From: Tautonia marina
GTDB taxonomy: Bacteria > Planctomycetota > Planctomycetia > Isosphaerales > Isosphaeraceae
Direction: 5' to 3'
Length of the DNA stretch: 64,000 nt
Assembly: GCF_009177065.1 (NCBI RefSeq)
Contig: NZ_WEZF01000004.1
Location: forward strand, 124,001 to 188,000
Position 1 is the first letter of the stretch, and each line of letters begins with the position of its first letter. Made by a program: the position numbers and the translations under genes. Below the pieces are notes generated by a model. The model worked only from the letters and a program-made list of their open reading frames with translations, was not told where the DNA came from and did not search any database. Positions 55,449-63,925 of the stretch are shown here, in pieces.

Positions 55449-55523
55449 ACGGCATAATGCTGGATCTCCCACTCTGAGCGGTCTTCTGTCTGCCCAATTC
55501 GAGTCGTCATTGAGAGTGCGATC

Positions 55524-56669
55524 ATGTCGTCCAGTACGGTCGAAGCGTTTTATGAAGGACAGGGCATTCCGGTCGAGCTGACCGAGGTTGAGCAAGCGCT
55601 CGATCAACTCTGGGGCCCTGCCGCCGAGAAGGCGGGGGGACCGGAACTCGAATCCCCGGCGGTCACCCGAGTGGTGCTGGCGAATGTTGTCATCGTGCAC
55701 TTCGGATCGAATCGACCCGAGATGGAGGCGACCATCGAGGCGATTACGACCCAGTATCCCTCTCGGATGATTGTTCTGAGGCATGATCCCGGAGCGGGTC
55801 GAAAGCTTCTCACGGAGGTTTCTGCACAGTGCCATTTACCGGCGCCCGGACGGCCGCAGGTTTGCAGTGAGCAGATCATTCTCCGGACCAATGTCGAGGG
55901 GCGAGACTTGTTGCCCGGCGCAGTTCGGTCGCTGGTGGAGTCCGACCTGCACTCGGTCCTCTGGTGGTGCGATGACCCTCGGGAGGCTCCTGATCTTTTT
56001 GAGCAACTCTCCGGAGAAGCGACTCGGATCATCCTCGACCTTCCCGATCCGGAAACCGATCCCGCCAGTCTGGCTGCCGCAATTGAGCCTGGCGGCCGGC
56101 AATCGGCCCGGGATCTCGTATGGTTTGGACTGACGGCCTGGCGAAGTCTGATCGCGGATCAATTCGATTCACCCGCAACGGGGAATCTCGCGCGGATCGC
56201 CTCCGTCCGGGTCAGGTCGATTGGCAAGGAGACGAATCGACCGCACCGAGCCGCTGCCTGGTTGATCGCCTGGCTGGCCGGGCAACTGGGCTGGAAGCCC
56301 GAGGGAAGCCCCAGATTCAAGGGGAAGGGCCGAGTTGAGGCCGCCTTTCGTGGTCCGGAGGACTCAGTCGACGTGATCATCGAGTCAGAGCCTGGCGAAA
56401 GCATTTCTCGTGCCCAGATCGCGGAGGTCGAGATCAGACTCCGTCCAGAGGCTCAGACGGCGACCACACTCAGAATTCAATGTGATGGTCAGGGGACGTG
56501 TGAGATTTGCGTGATCGACGCAGCCGGCCAGGGATGTGCCTTTCCGAGACTGGTCAAGGTTCCCGTTCCCGAGACGACCCATTCCGTTTCGGCTGCATTG
56601 CTCACCGATCGTTCTGATCCGCCCTACCATCGCGCCCTGCCGATCACGCTCTGGTTGTTGGGATGCTGA
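55524..56669 (+). CDS. opcA: OpcA-type glucose-6-phosphate dehydrogenase assembly protein
   Basis: A 381-residue soluble protein with the OpcA N-terminal part (VTRVVLANVVIVHFG, PSRMIVLRHDPGA, HLPAPGRPQVCSEQIIL, SLVESDLHSVLWWCDDP) and C-terminal part (WLIAWLAGQLGW, and a beta half). OpcA activates or assembles glucose-6-phosphate dehydrogenase in cyanobacteria and is also in actinobacteria. The zwf gene normally lies next to it but is not in the window, so this copy is detached. It starts 75 bp after the sulfatase gene and is convergent with the gene at 56709. Confidence 0.9.
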   Translation: MSSSTVEAFYEGQGIPVELTEVEQALDQLWGPAAEKAGGPELESPAVTRVVLANVVIVHFGSNRPEMEATIEAITTQYPSRMIVLRHDPGAGRKLLTEVSAQCHLPAPGRPQVCSEQIILRTNVEGRDLLPGAVRSLVESDLHSVLWWCDDPREAPDLFEQLSGEATRIILDLPDPETDPASLAAAIEPGGRQSARDLVWFGLTAWRSLIADQFDSPATGNLARIASVRVRSIGKETNRPHRAAAWLIAWLAGQLGWKPEGSPRFKGKGRVEAAFRGPEDSVDVIIESEPGESISRAQIAEVEIRLRPEAQTATTLRIQCDGQGTCEICVIDAAGQGCAFPRLVKVPVPETTHSVSAALLTDRSDPPYHRALPITLWLLGC

Positions 56670-56708
56670 ACGAAGGAGATCGAGCAGCCGCAGGCATTCC
56701 TTTTGGGA

Positions 56709-57260
56709 TTACTCTAGTTCAAGCGGAGGAAGGAATCGTCCCAACACGCTCGAGAGTCCGTCCGCCAGGGTGATTGCCTCGGGGAAAAGGTCTTGCGGCG
56801 AGGGTCCGATGGCGAAGGCAAAGGCTTCCTGTTCCAGATTGACGCGGAAGAGGCCCATCGGGACGATCCGCGATCGAGCTTGGCTCGGCAACGCGAGGGC
56901 CAGGAACTGCTCGTCCTCAGGGCTGATCAGGTCGGTTGTGATGATGACGGTGGTCAAGCCAATCACAAAGCCCGGGCCTCCGGAGGGCCACGGGGGATAT
57001 CGGCCATGAACGGCTCGGGAAACCCGGAGGATGAGCTCGCGATGAGAGGCCGCGCTGGCCGTCACATCCTTCGGCTGGTGAATGATTGCGACCACTCCGA
57101 GACCTCGGCCAACAACAGGAATCCAGTGGAGTCGGACGCTGCGCACCTCGTACCGAAGAACGTCGAGGGGCGGATCCCGAAATTCTTCCCCATCCTCACT
57201 CGAACACTCGAGCGGTTGAAGGAGACGGAAACAGTGATCAAAAAACTCCTCGTAAGTCAT
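56709..57260 (-). CDS. Hypothetical protein
   Basis: A 183-residue soluble protein of no family known to me. It starts MTYEEFFDHCFRLLQPLECS, and contains GFVIGLTTVIITTDLISPEDE and FRVNLEQEAFAFAIGPSPQDL, with the alternation of beta strands and charged turns of an alpha/beta fold. Start codons further upstream (to 57536) would lie in an arginine-rich frame, so 57260 is preferred. It is divergent from the PmoA-like gene and convergent with opcA, so no operon partner points to a role. Confidence 0.65.
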   Translation of the reverse strand: MTYEEFFDHCFRLLQPLECSSEDGEEFRDPPLDVLRYEVRSVRLHWIPVVGRGLGVVAIIHQPKDVTASAASHRELILRVSRAVHGRYPPWPSGGPGFVIGLTTVIITTDLISPEDEQFLALALPSQARSRIVPMGLFRVNLEQEAFAFAIGPSPQDLFPEAITLADGLSSVLGRFLPPLELE

Positions 57261-57399
57261 TCGAGAAGGCCCTGCTCCCCCCTGGCGATCCGAACCTGAG
57301 TGGCCGTAGGATAGCCGCTCGGTCCTGTTCAGGCCACGAGCCAGCCCTGAACTCCGAGCCTCTGTCTCGATTCTTCGATGCCACTCCGGGAGGACTGCA

Positions 57400-58623
57400 A
57401 TGATTGAACGACTCACGAAGGCCGCCCTCTTGCTTGTTGCGTTCACGGGTCCAACCGCAATGGCTGCGGACATCACGGTAACCTTGACCGGGCAAGGTGT
57501 TGAGCTCACGAATTCGCCCGTTTTTTTGACACTCAAGGATGCGGACCTCGAACCGGGTGTCTACACGCTGAAGCCGCTGAAAGGTGATGGAGCTTCCATT
57601 GAGGCCCAGGTGGTTCGAGATGGGGAATCGCTGGCACTGGCGATGGTGATTCCCGCGCTCGGAGCCCGAGAGACGGCTCACTACACGCTGGAACCTTCGA
57701 CAGACGCGACGGAAGGGGTTTCGATCACGAGCGAGGGGCGTGATCTCCGCGTTGAAATCGATGGTGATCTTTTTACCATCTATCGCGCCGAGGACGGTCC
57801 CAAGCCGTATTTCTTTCCGGTCATCGGTCCCACGGGGGCTCCCATGACGAGGGCTTACCCGATGGAGGACGTGGAGGGGGAGGATCGTGACCACCCGCAC
57901 CAGCGATCGTTTTGGTTCACGCACGGAAATGTTGATGGAGTCGACTTCTGGGCTTCCGACCCGCTGAACCGACCCAACCCGAAGTTTGGGAGAATCACGG
58001 AATCCGATCGGCTGGGGATCATTGACGGTCCGGTCGTGGGGGTCATTGAGACGGCGAACGCCTGGAATTCCCCGGAAGGTCAGGTGCTTTGCACCGACCA
58101 TCGGGTTTGGCGCACCTATGATCTCGACGGGGTGCGTGTGATTGATTTCGACGTGACCATCTCCGCCGGAAAGTCTTCTGTGACGTTCGAGGATACGAAG
58201 GAAGGAACCTTCGGACTCCGGTTGGCATCATCCATGAACGTCAATAAGAAAACAGGGGGGCGAATTGTCAACGCCGAGGGGATTGTTGATACCGAAGCGT
58301 GGGGCAAGGCCTCGCCGTGGGTCGATTATACGGGGCCGATTGGAAACGAAACCCTCGGTGTTGCCATTCTGAATCACCCCAGCAGCTTCCGTTATCCGAC
58401 AACCTGGCACGTCCGCGATTATGGACTCTTTGCGGCCAATCCGTTCGGCTACAAGGACTTCAACTACGCGGACTCGGGAACTCACACAATCGCTCCGGGA
58501 GAATCAATCGAGCTCCGCTATCGGGTGATCCTCCACGAAGGAGACACCGATCAGGCAAAGATCGCTCGTGAATTCGAGGCCTACGCGAATCCTCCTGAGG
58601 TGCAGCTCAGCGAAGCGAAGTGA
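57400..58623 (+). CDS. PmoA family protein (DUF6807), secreted
   Basis: A 407-residue protein with a signal peptide (MIERLTKAALLLVAFTGPTAMA) and the DUF6807 beta-sandwich. Motifs are AYPMEDVEGEDRDHPHQRSFWFTH (about 150-173, split by positions here: GEDRDHPHQRSFWFTHG), FEDTKEGTFGLRLASSMN and GVAILNHPSSFRYPTTWHVR. The 'methane oxygenase PmoA' name is historical and misleading; these proteins have a galactose-mutarotase-like fold and are usually found with sugar-degrading genes. A carbohydrate role is therefore more likely. It stands alone, divergent from the hypothetical gene. Confidence 0.9.
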   Translation: MIERLTKAALLLVAFTGPTAMAADITVTLTGQGVELTNSPVFLTLKDADLEPGVYTLKPLKGDGASIEAQVVRDGESLALAMVIPALGARETAHYTLEPSTDATEGVSITSEGRDLRVEIDGDLFTIYRAEDGPKPYFFPVIGPTGAPMTRAYPMEDVEGEDRDHPHQRSFWFTHGNVDGVDFWASDPLNRPNPKFGRITESDRLGIIDGPVVGVIETANAWNSPEGQVLCTDHRVWRTYDLDGVRVIDFDVTISAGKSSVTFEDTKEGTFGLRLASSMNVNKKTGGRIVNAEGIVDTEAWGKASPWVDYTGPIGNETLGVAILNHPSSFRYPTTWHVRDYGLFAANPFGYKDFNYADSGTHTIAPGESIELRYRVILHEGDTDQAKIAREFEAYANPPEVQLSEAK

Positions 58624-58655
58624 TTCGGGCCGCCCCCCCTGAGGAACGGGCGATT

Positions 58656-58696
58656 CCAGCTTGATCTTCGAAGTTGCGGCATCAGGATCAGGCTGG
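58656..58696. terminator. Hairpin between convergent genes
   Basis: CCAGC-T-TGATC pairs with GATCA-G-GCTGG (10 bp plus one T-G pair) across a loop of about 19 nt, between the stops at 58623 and 58714. No T-run follows on either strand. Confidence 0.4.
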
Positions 58697-58713
58697 AGAT
58701 GTCCCGACTTCGG

Positions 58714-59322
58714 CTACAGGACCGGTAGCTGAGGTGACAGCCAGGAGCGCTGGCACCCAACCACACCATGGACGGGTTGATCGTGTGGTTCGGTGGGTAA
58801 CTCGTCGACCCATTGAGGATCAAGCACCAATGCAAGACGAGGCGCGTTCGGATTAAGCAAGGGAAGTAGGCGATCGTAATAACCGGCACCCCGGCCGAGC
58901 CGAGAGCCCTGAGCATCGAACGCGATTCCGGGGATCAAGGCCCAGTCGATCTGCTCAGGCCCGATTTCTAAAGCGCCCGGCTTCGGTTCGGGAATCCCGA
59001 ACGGCCCGGGTACCAAATCTCGATCAAAGTGCTTAACCTGGAACAGACGAAGTCGTCGTTCCTGGCGATCCACTCGAGGACAGACCACGATCTTTCCCCG
59101 TTCGAGGGCAAGTTCAATCATGCCTCGGGTCGGGACCTCCTCGGGCAGGTGAGCGACGAAGAGCAGGATGACCGTTGCGCGATCAAAACCGGGAAGCGTC
59201 GAGAATCGCTCCAGGAGTACCTGCTCCTGCCGCAGGCGATCGGCAGGGTCCAACGACAGGATGCGGTCGACGACCAGGCGGCGCAGCCGAGTCTTGGCAG
59301 CGCGGAGAGGATCGGTCGACAC
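58714..59322 (-). CDS. 5-formyltetrahydrofolate cyclo-ligase
   Basis: A 202-residue cytoplasmic enzyme (YgfA/MTHFS type) that converts 5-formyl-THF to 5,10-methenyl-THF with ATP. Motifs are VCPRVDRQERRLRLFQV, GPFGIPEP and the signature IDWALIPGIAFDAQG with GRGAGYYDRLLP. A probable 6S RNA gene lies just upstream on the same strand, reproducing the ssrS-ygfA pairing of proteobacteria. The start at 59322 (MSTDPLRAAKTRLRR) follows the probable terminator by 18 bp. Confidence 0.95.
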   Translation of the reverse strand: MSTDPLRAAKTRLRRLVVDRILSLDPADRLRQEQVLLERFSTLPGFDRATVILLFVAHLPEEVPTRGMIELALERGKIVVCPRVDRQERRLRLFQVKHFDRDLVPGPFGIPEPKPGALEIGPEQIDWALIPGIAFDAQGSRLGRGAGYYDRLLPLLNPNAPRLALVLDPQWVDELPTEPHDQPVHGVVGCQRSWLSPQLPVL

Positions 59323-59340
59323 GGCACATCACCTTTCGCG

Positions 59341-59395
59341 AAAAATCCAAGAGCCCGTGCTTGCTTCCCCAAGGAGAGAGACAAAGAACGGGCTC
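59341..59395 (-). terminator. Terminator hairpin between the 6S-like RNA and the folate cyclo-ligase gene
   Basis: On the minus strand GAGCCCGT (59395-59388) and ACGGGCTC (59358-59351) form an 8-bp stem around a loop of 29 nt, followed by TTGGATTTTT. It may end the RNA or attenuate read-through into the downstream gene. Confidence 0.6.
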
Positions 59396-59397
59396 GA

Positions 59398-59573
59398 TGG
59401 AGACCTCCACCCTAATGCCGTCCAGGGCGGTTTTGAGAACCCGCAGTTCAGGTGGGACGCTCAGATCCGCTGGCCAAGCCGAGGGATCGTACGGGCCCCT
59501 ACGGGTTTTAGCGTTGGTTCTCCAATAAGCGACACCCTTCGCGAACATGGCAGAGGGCCTGGCGAACCAGACA
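59398..59573 (-). ncRNA. ssrS: Probable 6S RNA
   Basis: A rod-like RNA can be drawn on the minus strand. The closing stem is CCCTCTGCC with GGCATTAGGG. Then GGGTG pairs with CGCCC, an open central region (TCGCTTATTG against TCAAAAC) follows, and then GAGAACC(AA)CGC pairs with GCGGGTTCTC. The ATGTTCGC next to the closing stem and GACGGCAT on the other side match the E. coli 6S pattern. A promoter lies just upstream and the folate cyclo-ligase gene just downstream, as in proteobacteria. 6S RNA binds sigma70 RNA polymerase and mimics an open promoter. The ends are approximate. Confidence 0.7.
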
Positions 59574-59578
59574 TCAAA

Positions 59579-59607
59579 AATGTAACACGGCCAGGCCTAG
59601 TCATCAA
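59579..59607 (-). promoter_or_regulatory. Sigma70-type promoter of the 6S-like RNA
   Basis: On the minus strand TTGATG (59607-59602) is followed after exactly 17 nt by TACATT (59584-59579). The start would be near 59573. The -35 element overlaps the stop codon of the UVR-motif gene. Confidence 0.55.
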
Positions 59608-60386
59608 GAGGCGGGACTGCGATCCGAGGGGTTCATGGAACTTGCGATTCGAAGTCGACGGATCTGATCTCGGATGCGTGCCGCTTCCTCGTAATCTTCC
59701 CGGGCGACGGCGTGATGGAGTTGATCGTCGAGACGTTCGACAGGGTCAGCGCGTCTCTCTCGGTCGATGTCTCGACGGAGCTTGCGGAGGAGGATTAATT
59801 CCTGAGAGCTGTTGATCTGTTCCTGCTGATCGTACTCTCGGAAAAACCCTTTAATGGCACCAATCGCCTGATCGAGAACGTCGATCGCGGTGCGATGATC
59901 ACTTCGATCGAGCGCCTGATGAGCAAGCGCACGGGCCCGCATCATGGTGACGTAGGGACGATACTGATCGAACGCGAGCTTGTCGCGATCTCGAATCGCA
60001 TGCAACTTGACGAAGTCGAAGAGTCGAAGATTGCGTGCAGTGTCTCGCGAAACGAGGTCGTACCGTCCGAGGTGAAAGAGCGCGACGTACCGGTGATAGA
60101 ACTGGATGGCCTCCCGCATCAGCGCTTCGCAGTCGGCAGGTTCAAGGACGTAAGTGCCTGAGTGCACCTCGTTGTTCTGAGCCCGGGCCTCGTGGTAGTC
60201 CAGCAGGGAATCGGCACCGAAGGGTTTATTCCCATCAGGCCTGCCCTCTAGTTCCATCTGAAGCAAGCCAAGATCAAGTCGCATCTGAAGCTTGTCTCGG
60301 CCGTCGAGACCGGCCACGATGCGGACCTGAAAGTCGTCGGGGTCGTGATCCCAGCCGGCAAGAATGGGGCGGATGTCTTTACTCAC
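59604..60386 (-). CDS. UVR-motif (UvrB/UvrC domain) protein
   Basis: A 260-residue soluble protein. The C-terminal part has the UVR helix-turn-helix motif, LDDQLHHAVAREDYEEAARIRDQIRRL (about 218-245), also found in UvrB, UvrC and McsA. The rest is mostly helical and acidic; ALMREAIQFYHRYVALFHLGRYDLVSRDT, in the middle, suggests a family of planctomycete helical proteins that I cannot name. There are no McsA-type zinc-finger cysteine pairs. A role in protein quality control or nucleic-acid binding is a guess. It starts 202 bp after the DUF4912 gene, on the same strand. Confidence 0.8.
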   Translation of the reverse strand: MSKDIRPILAGWDHDPDDFQVRIVAGLDGRDKLQMRLDLGLLQMELEGRPDGNKPFGADSLLDYHEARAQNNEVHSGTYVLEPADCEALMREAIQFYHRYVALFHLGRYDLVSRDTARNLRLFDFVKLHAIRDRDKLAFDQYRPYVTMMRARALAHQALDRSDHRTAIDVLDQAIGAIKGFFREYDQQEQINSSQELILLRKLRRDIDRERRADPVERLDDQLHHAVAREDYEEAARIRDQIRRLRIASSMNPSDRSPAS

Positions 60387-60503
60387 GTTCGAAACCTCTC
60401 GTCGGTCCCTCAGACGATTCGGACTCGATCTGATGAAGCCGAATCAAGCAGCAAACCTTTAAAGAGAAGTCTATGCCAGTCTACGTGTTTCGACCAAGAA
60501 AAA

Positions 60504-60547
60504 GACGCCGCGACTCCTCGAGGAAACAGGCGAGGAGTCGCGGCGTC
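60504..60547 (-). terminator. Strong intrinsic terminator of the DUF4912 gene
   Basis: GACGCCGCGACTCCTCG and CGAGGAGTCGCGGCGTC form a perfect 17-bp stem with a 10-nt loop. On the minus strand TTTTTC follows. It lies 42 bp after the stop of the DUF4912 gene. Confidence 0.9.
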
Positions 60548-60588
60548 GAAAACGAATCGTGTCAAAAACGCAATGCGCGAAACGAGTC

Positions 60589-61671
60589 TCAGAGCTCGTT
60601 CCCGTCGTGGATCATCGGTTCGAGTTCCTTCGTATTTCGCTCAACCGCCAGGACGATCGTTCGCTCCTCGACACCGTCTGGGCTGGACGAGACTGCCGGG
60701 ATGATCTGTCGGCTGTCAGGAAGGCTGAAGCGAACACTGAAGGAGCCGTCGGGCCGAAGTTTGACCGGTTCCCCCTGAAGCGTGACTTTTGCATTCGGCT
60801 CAGTCGTGCCGTAAACGATCAGCTCGGCATCAATCTCGAAGTGGAAATTTCGATTACCGTTTGAAGCCTGGAGCGCTCCAGTTCCAAGACTGGAGAAATT
60901 CAAGGGGTTCATCGGGCGTCGAAGACGTTCCTCGAAGATCTCGAGGAGGTCTCGTGAGGCAGAACCACCATGAAGCGATTGCTTGAAAATGGTCTGGTAC
61001 TGGGAATCGACGCTGGCCCAGTGCTCATCGAGCAAATCGTTGCAGCCCACGCGAGGGGTAGTGACCACATTGGAACGGGCCAGGACGAAAAACCTTCCCT
61101 GACGAGAGAGGTATCCAATATCAACCCGATAGGATCGAGGAGGCTCGCAAACGTCGATGTACCAATTGTTCACGCCTCCATGAATCGGGATGTCTCGAAC
61201 GACACGTTCGGCATTCGCGGTGGTATCTTCGCTGGTGACATCCATGAGCCGAAGGATCGGCCGAGCGCGATGCCACTCTTGCCCCATGGCAGCCTGAGCA
61301 CGACCAAGTGTGGTTCGGCTCAATTCCCAATAGGTGTGTAACCAATACGGATCGCGTACCGAAGTAATAATGCGATCCTTGACGCAACCGTGGTCAAGGG
61401 TCCTGGGCGGACTAGCTTGAGCCGAGGCAGGTTCAGGTTCCTGCAATTCGGCCCGAGACCGACGTGAGCGAACGTCACGGGACTTGACGTCGTTCGAATC
61501 ATTTTTTTTGATGCCGGAGGAGCGACCAGGCAATGACGGGGGAGCGATTGCGGTACTGAGTGCTCGGACGAGCTGGTCTTTTCGCATCGCATGCCAACCG
61601 GGAATACCCCGGTCTTTCGCCATCCGGGCCAGCTCCTTCTTGTTGCAGTCCTTGAGCGTCTCGACAGTCAT
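60589..61671 (-). CDS. Rho_N and DUF4912 domain protein
   Basis: A 360-residue protein. The N-terminal 45 residues are a Rho N-terminal-like (SAP/HeH type) domain (LKDCNKKELARMAKDRGIPG and HAMRKDQLVRAL). After a basic linker, the DUF4912 domain begins at about 105 (RIITSVRDPYWLHTYWELSR) and ends at about 260. A small C-terminal beta domain (FHFEIDAELIVYGTTEPNAKV) follows. The Rho_N part suggests nucleic-acid binding, and DUF4912 is of unknown function. A minus-strand AT-rich promoter region lies upstream (62018-62047), and a strong terminator follows the gene, so it is a single-gene transcript. Confidence 0.88.
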   Translation of the reverse strand: MTVETLKDCNKKELARMAKDRGIPGWHAMRKDQLVRALSTAIAPPSLPGRSSGIKKNDSNDVKSRDVRSRRSRAELQEPEPASAQASPPRTLDHGCVKDRIITSVRDPYWLHTYWELSRTTLGRAQAAMGQEWHRARPILRLMDVTSEDTTANAERVVRDIPIHGGVNNWYIDVCEPPRSYRVDIGYLSRQGRFFVLARSNVVTTPRVGCNDLLDEHWASVDSQYQTIFKQSLHGGSASRDLLEIFEERLRRPMNPLNFSSLGTGALQASNGNRNFHFEIDAELIVYGTTEPNAKVTLQGEPVKLRPDGSFSVRFSLPDSRQIIPAVSSSPDGVEERTIVLAVERNTKELEPMIHDGNEL

Positions 61672-62193
61672 CTCTGGCCACTCCGAGTCCGAGCCGCAGG
61701 CGGGGGCCTTCGCGGCCCGTCGTGGTCATCGCGGACATCCTCCGTGAGTGGGCCGATCCGGAGAAATCCATGTCTCCCGGACTGCGAACTGATGGAAGCG
61801 GCCGGGGCGTTCACTTCAAAGAATTGTCCGAAGGAATTGCCAGGTACGCACGAGCAGAACCCACTAGAAAACACCGAAGGCGGCCCTCTGATCACCTGTC
61901 AGGGTAATCAAATCGCCGCCTTTACGTAAAGTAGTCGGGTCGTGAGTAAGCGTGTGCCCATCGGCAAGCCCTTAAACGGCTTTGAAGGGGACGCGGACAA
62001 AGCTTCCAGCTAAAGGTTAGATACCATTGATAACCACTTCTTGTCAATCAAAAAATAATACGCAGGGTGTCCATCATCGGACAGTTGCGACGAGTTGGCA
62101 CAGTCACCGACGTTCCATCGCAGCGACGAGTGGGGATTTGTGAAAAATTTCTCAAAGTGGGTGCCTGGGGAGTTGACAGCACAGGTCTGGCCA
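61672..62193. other. Intergenic region between DUF4912 and the ATP synthase operon
   Basis: No gene is supported. Most is of normal GC content, but 62010-62065 is AT-rich and contains a minus-strand promoter (62018-62047) and likely plus-strand elements. The 350 nt between that promoter and the start of the DUF4912 gene form a long leader without an evident riboswitch. A small stem AAGCC-7 nt-GGCTT lies near 61970-61990. Confidence 0.5.
62018..62047 (-). promoter_or_regulatory. Probable promoter of the DUF4912 gene
   Basis: On the minus strand a perfect TTGACA (62047-62042) lies 18 nt before TATCTA (62023-62018, a weak -10). The surrounding bases are unusually AT-rich for this genome. The leader would be about 340 nt long. 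Confidence 0.45.
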
Positions 62194-62559
62194 ATGTATC
62201 AAATGACTCCAACAGGGATCACTGGAAGCATTCGTGACCCGTCTCTTCGATTCGGCGTGATGATCCAGTGGATCCTTGCGAGCGAGTCACTTGCCCCTGC
62301 AAGCTGGGGCCGAGGAGAAAGGCGATTGTCTTCCCCATCATCCCCGAGTCCCGTGTCGGCTGGGCTGATCTGGGCCTATCGGATCTCGACGTTGGGTCTG
62401 GAGTTCTCCCTGCCCGCCCTGGCAGGTTTTGCACTCGATCGACGTTGGGGGACCGCACCGACGGCGACCCTCGTGGGAGCATGTCTCGGATTCTTTCTCG
62501 GCATGCTTCACATGATTCGGCTCGCCTCCACAACCCGATCCAACGAATCGCGTGAGTGA
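62194..62559 (+). CDS. AtpZ/AtpI family protein of the ATP synthase operon
   Basis: A small membrane protein (121 residues from this start) with two hydrophobic helices at its end: GLIWAYRISTLGLEFSLPALAGFALDRRWG and TATLVGACLGFFLGMLHMIRLA, here cut at the loop. This is the pattern of AtpZ/AtpI proteins, which precede atpB and help assemble the c-ring. The start is uncertain: ATGs at 62194, 62203 and 62260 have no Shine-Dalgarno site, and 62260 would give the usual length of about 99 residues. Its end overlaps a possible GTG start of atpB. Confidence 0.75.
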   Translation: MYQMTPTGITGSIRDPSLRFGVMIQWILASESLAPASWGRGERRLSSPSSPSPVSAGLIWAYRISTLGLEFSLPALAGFALDRRWGTAPTATLVGACLGFFLGMLHMIRLASTTRSNESRE

Positions 62560-62614
62560 CCTCGGTTTCGAACGAGACTCCCCCGGCGAAACTCTCGAAC
62601 CTCAACGATCATCT

Positions 62615-63436
62615 ATGGCCGACGAACACGCACACGAACATAGTCCGCTTGACCATGTCATCGATCATCCGACGCTCGAAATCCCGTTCTTTGGCGAACT
62701 GGATTTACCCGAGGTGTTCGGGATTCAGGTGACACGCTTCATGGTCATGGAAACGATCGCCGCCTTGGTCATGTTGGCGGTCTTCATTCCGCTTGCGCGT
62801 CATGCTGCCCGACAGCAAGTGACTCGTGGCCGGTTTTTGAACATCTTCGAGTCAATTCTCGTTTTCATTCGGGACAAGATGGCCAGACCCGCGATTGGTC
62901 ACCATCATGCTGACCAATTCCTGCCCTATCTCTGGACGGTTTTTTTCTTCGTGCTGATTTGCAACCTGCTGGGAATGATTCCTGGTGGGGCGTCTGCCAC
63001 GGGGAATATCAACGTCACAGCGACTCTTGCTCTGATGACACTCGGCGCCGTGATCGTGGCCGGAGTCAAGGAGATGGGGCCGGTCGGCTTTCTGAAGAAT
63101 CTTGTGCCACACATGGACGTCCCTTGGATCATGAAGCCGATCCTCTGGCCCTTGATGTTTGTCATTGAGGTTGCCGGACTCTTCATTCGGCACGTGGTCC
63201 TCTCAGTGCGGCTCTTTGCGAATATGCTCGCTGGCCATATTGTGCTGGCGGTCATCCTTGGCTTCACCCTGACGGTGTCGCAGGCGGCCCTCTACATCAA
63301 GGGGCCGGTGATTGCCGCCAGTGTTGGCGGCGTGGTGTTGTTGAGCCTGCTCGAACTGTTCGTGGCGTTTTTGCAGGCTTACATTTTCACCTTCTTGTCG
63401 GCGTTGTTTATCGGTGCGGCTGTCCACTCGCATTGA
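62615..63436 (+). CDS. atpB: F0F1 ATP synthase subunit a
   Basis: Subunit a of the F0 sector forms the proton half-channels next to the c-ring. The 273-residue protein has a His-rich soluble start (MADEHAHEHSPLDHVIDH), then five or six membrane helices. The essential arginine lies in VVLSVRLFANMLAGHI, and the C-terminal helix ends FLQAYIFTFLSALFIG, both diagnostic. An overlapping GTG at 62552 would add 21 residues; I prefer the ATG at 62615. It is followed by atpE after 101 bp. Confidence 0.95.
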   Translation: MADEHAHEHSPLDHVIDHPTLEIPFFGELDLPEVFGIQVTRFMVMETIAALVMLAVFIPLARHAARQQVTRGRFLNIFESILVFIRDKMARPAIGHHHADQFLPYLWTVFFFVLICNLLGMIPGGASATGNINVTATLALMTLGAVIVAGVKEMGPVGFLKNLVPHMDVPWIMKPILWPLMFVIEVAGLFIRHVVLSVRLFANMLAGHIVLAVILGFTLTVSQAALYIKGPVIAASVGGVVLLSLLELFVAFLQAYIFTFLSALFIGAAVHSH

Positions 63437-63537
63437 GTTCGCGGCGGACGGGCAATCCAGCGGCGGGTGTCCGCTGGGTTTGATTCCCTCGCCCCATCGA
63501 TCCCTTGCCCCACAACCCCTGAGGAGTGTTCCCCCCC

Positions 63538-63915
63538 ATGTCCTTCGCGAAGATCGCCGCCCCGATTCTGGTCTTCTCCGCCGCCCTCCTGGTTCCGGCC
63601 ATCGCCTCGTTCGCTCAGGACGAGACCGTTGCCGTCGCTTTTCAGGCGGAATCGGCAGAAGACGCGGCTCGGATTGCGAGTGCTGCCTCGTCCAAAGGAG
63701 CGTTCGCGGATTCCCGGGCATTGGGTGCCGGTCTGGTGATTATCGGTGCCGGTTTCGGAATCGGTATGCTGACTCGCTCGGCAGTCGAGAGTATGGCTCG
63801 TCAACCCGAAACTGCCGGCAATGTTCAGACTGCGATGATTATCTCGGCTGCACTTATTGAAGGTGTCTCCTTCTTCGCCTTGATCATCATCGGCTTCATT
63901 CTGTCAGCGTACTGA
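63538..63915 (+). CDS. atpE: F0F1 ATP synthase subunit c
   Basis: Subunit c forms the rotor ring. The two transmembrane hairpin helices and the polar loop with RQPE are present (SMARQPETAGNVQTA), and the essential carboxylate is Glu108 in AALIEGVSFFALII. The residues next to Glu108 (Gly, Val) do not look like the Na+ site (Ser-Thr) of sodium-driven rings, so protons are likely. The protein (125 residues) is longer than most c subunits (about 75-90) because of a hydrophobic N-terminus (about 1-26) ending in SFAQD, probably a cleaved signal. ATG at 63538 is the start. The rest of the operon lies beyond the window. Confidence 0.93.
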   Translation: MSFAKIAAPILVFSAALLVPAIASFAQDETVAVAFQAESAEDAARIASAASSKGAFADSRALGAGLVIIGAGFGIGMLTRSAVESMARQPETAGNVQTAMIISAALIEGVSFFALIIIGFILSAY

Positions 63916-63925
63916 GTTGAGCCAA

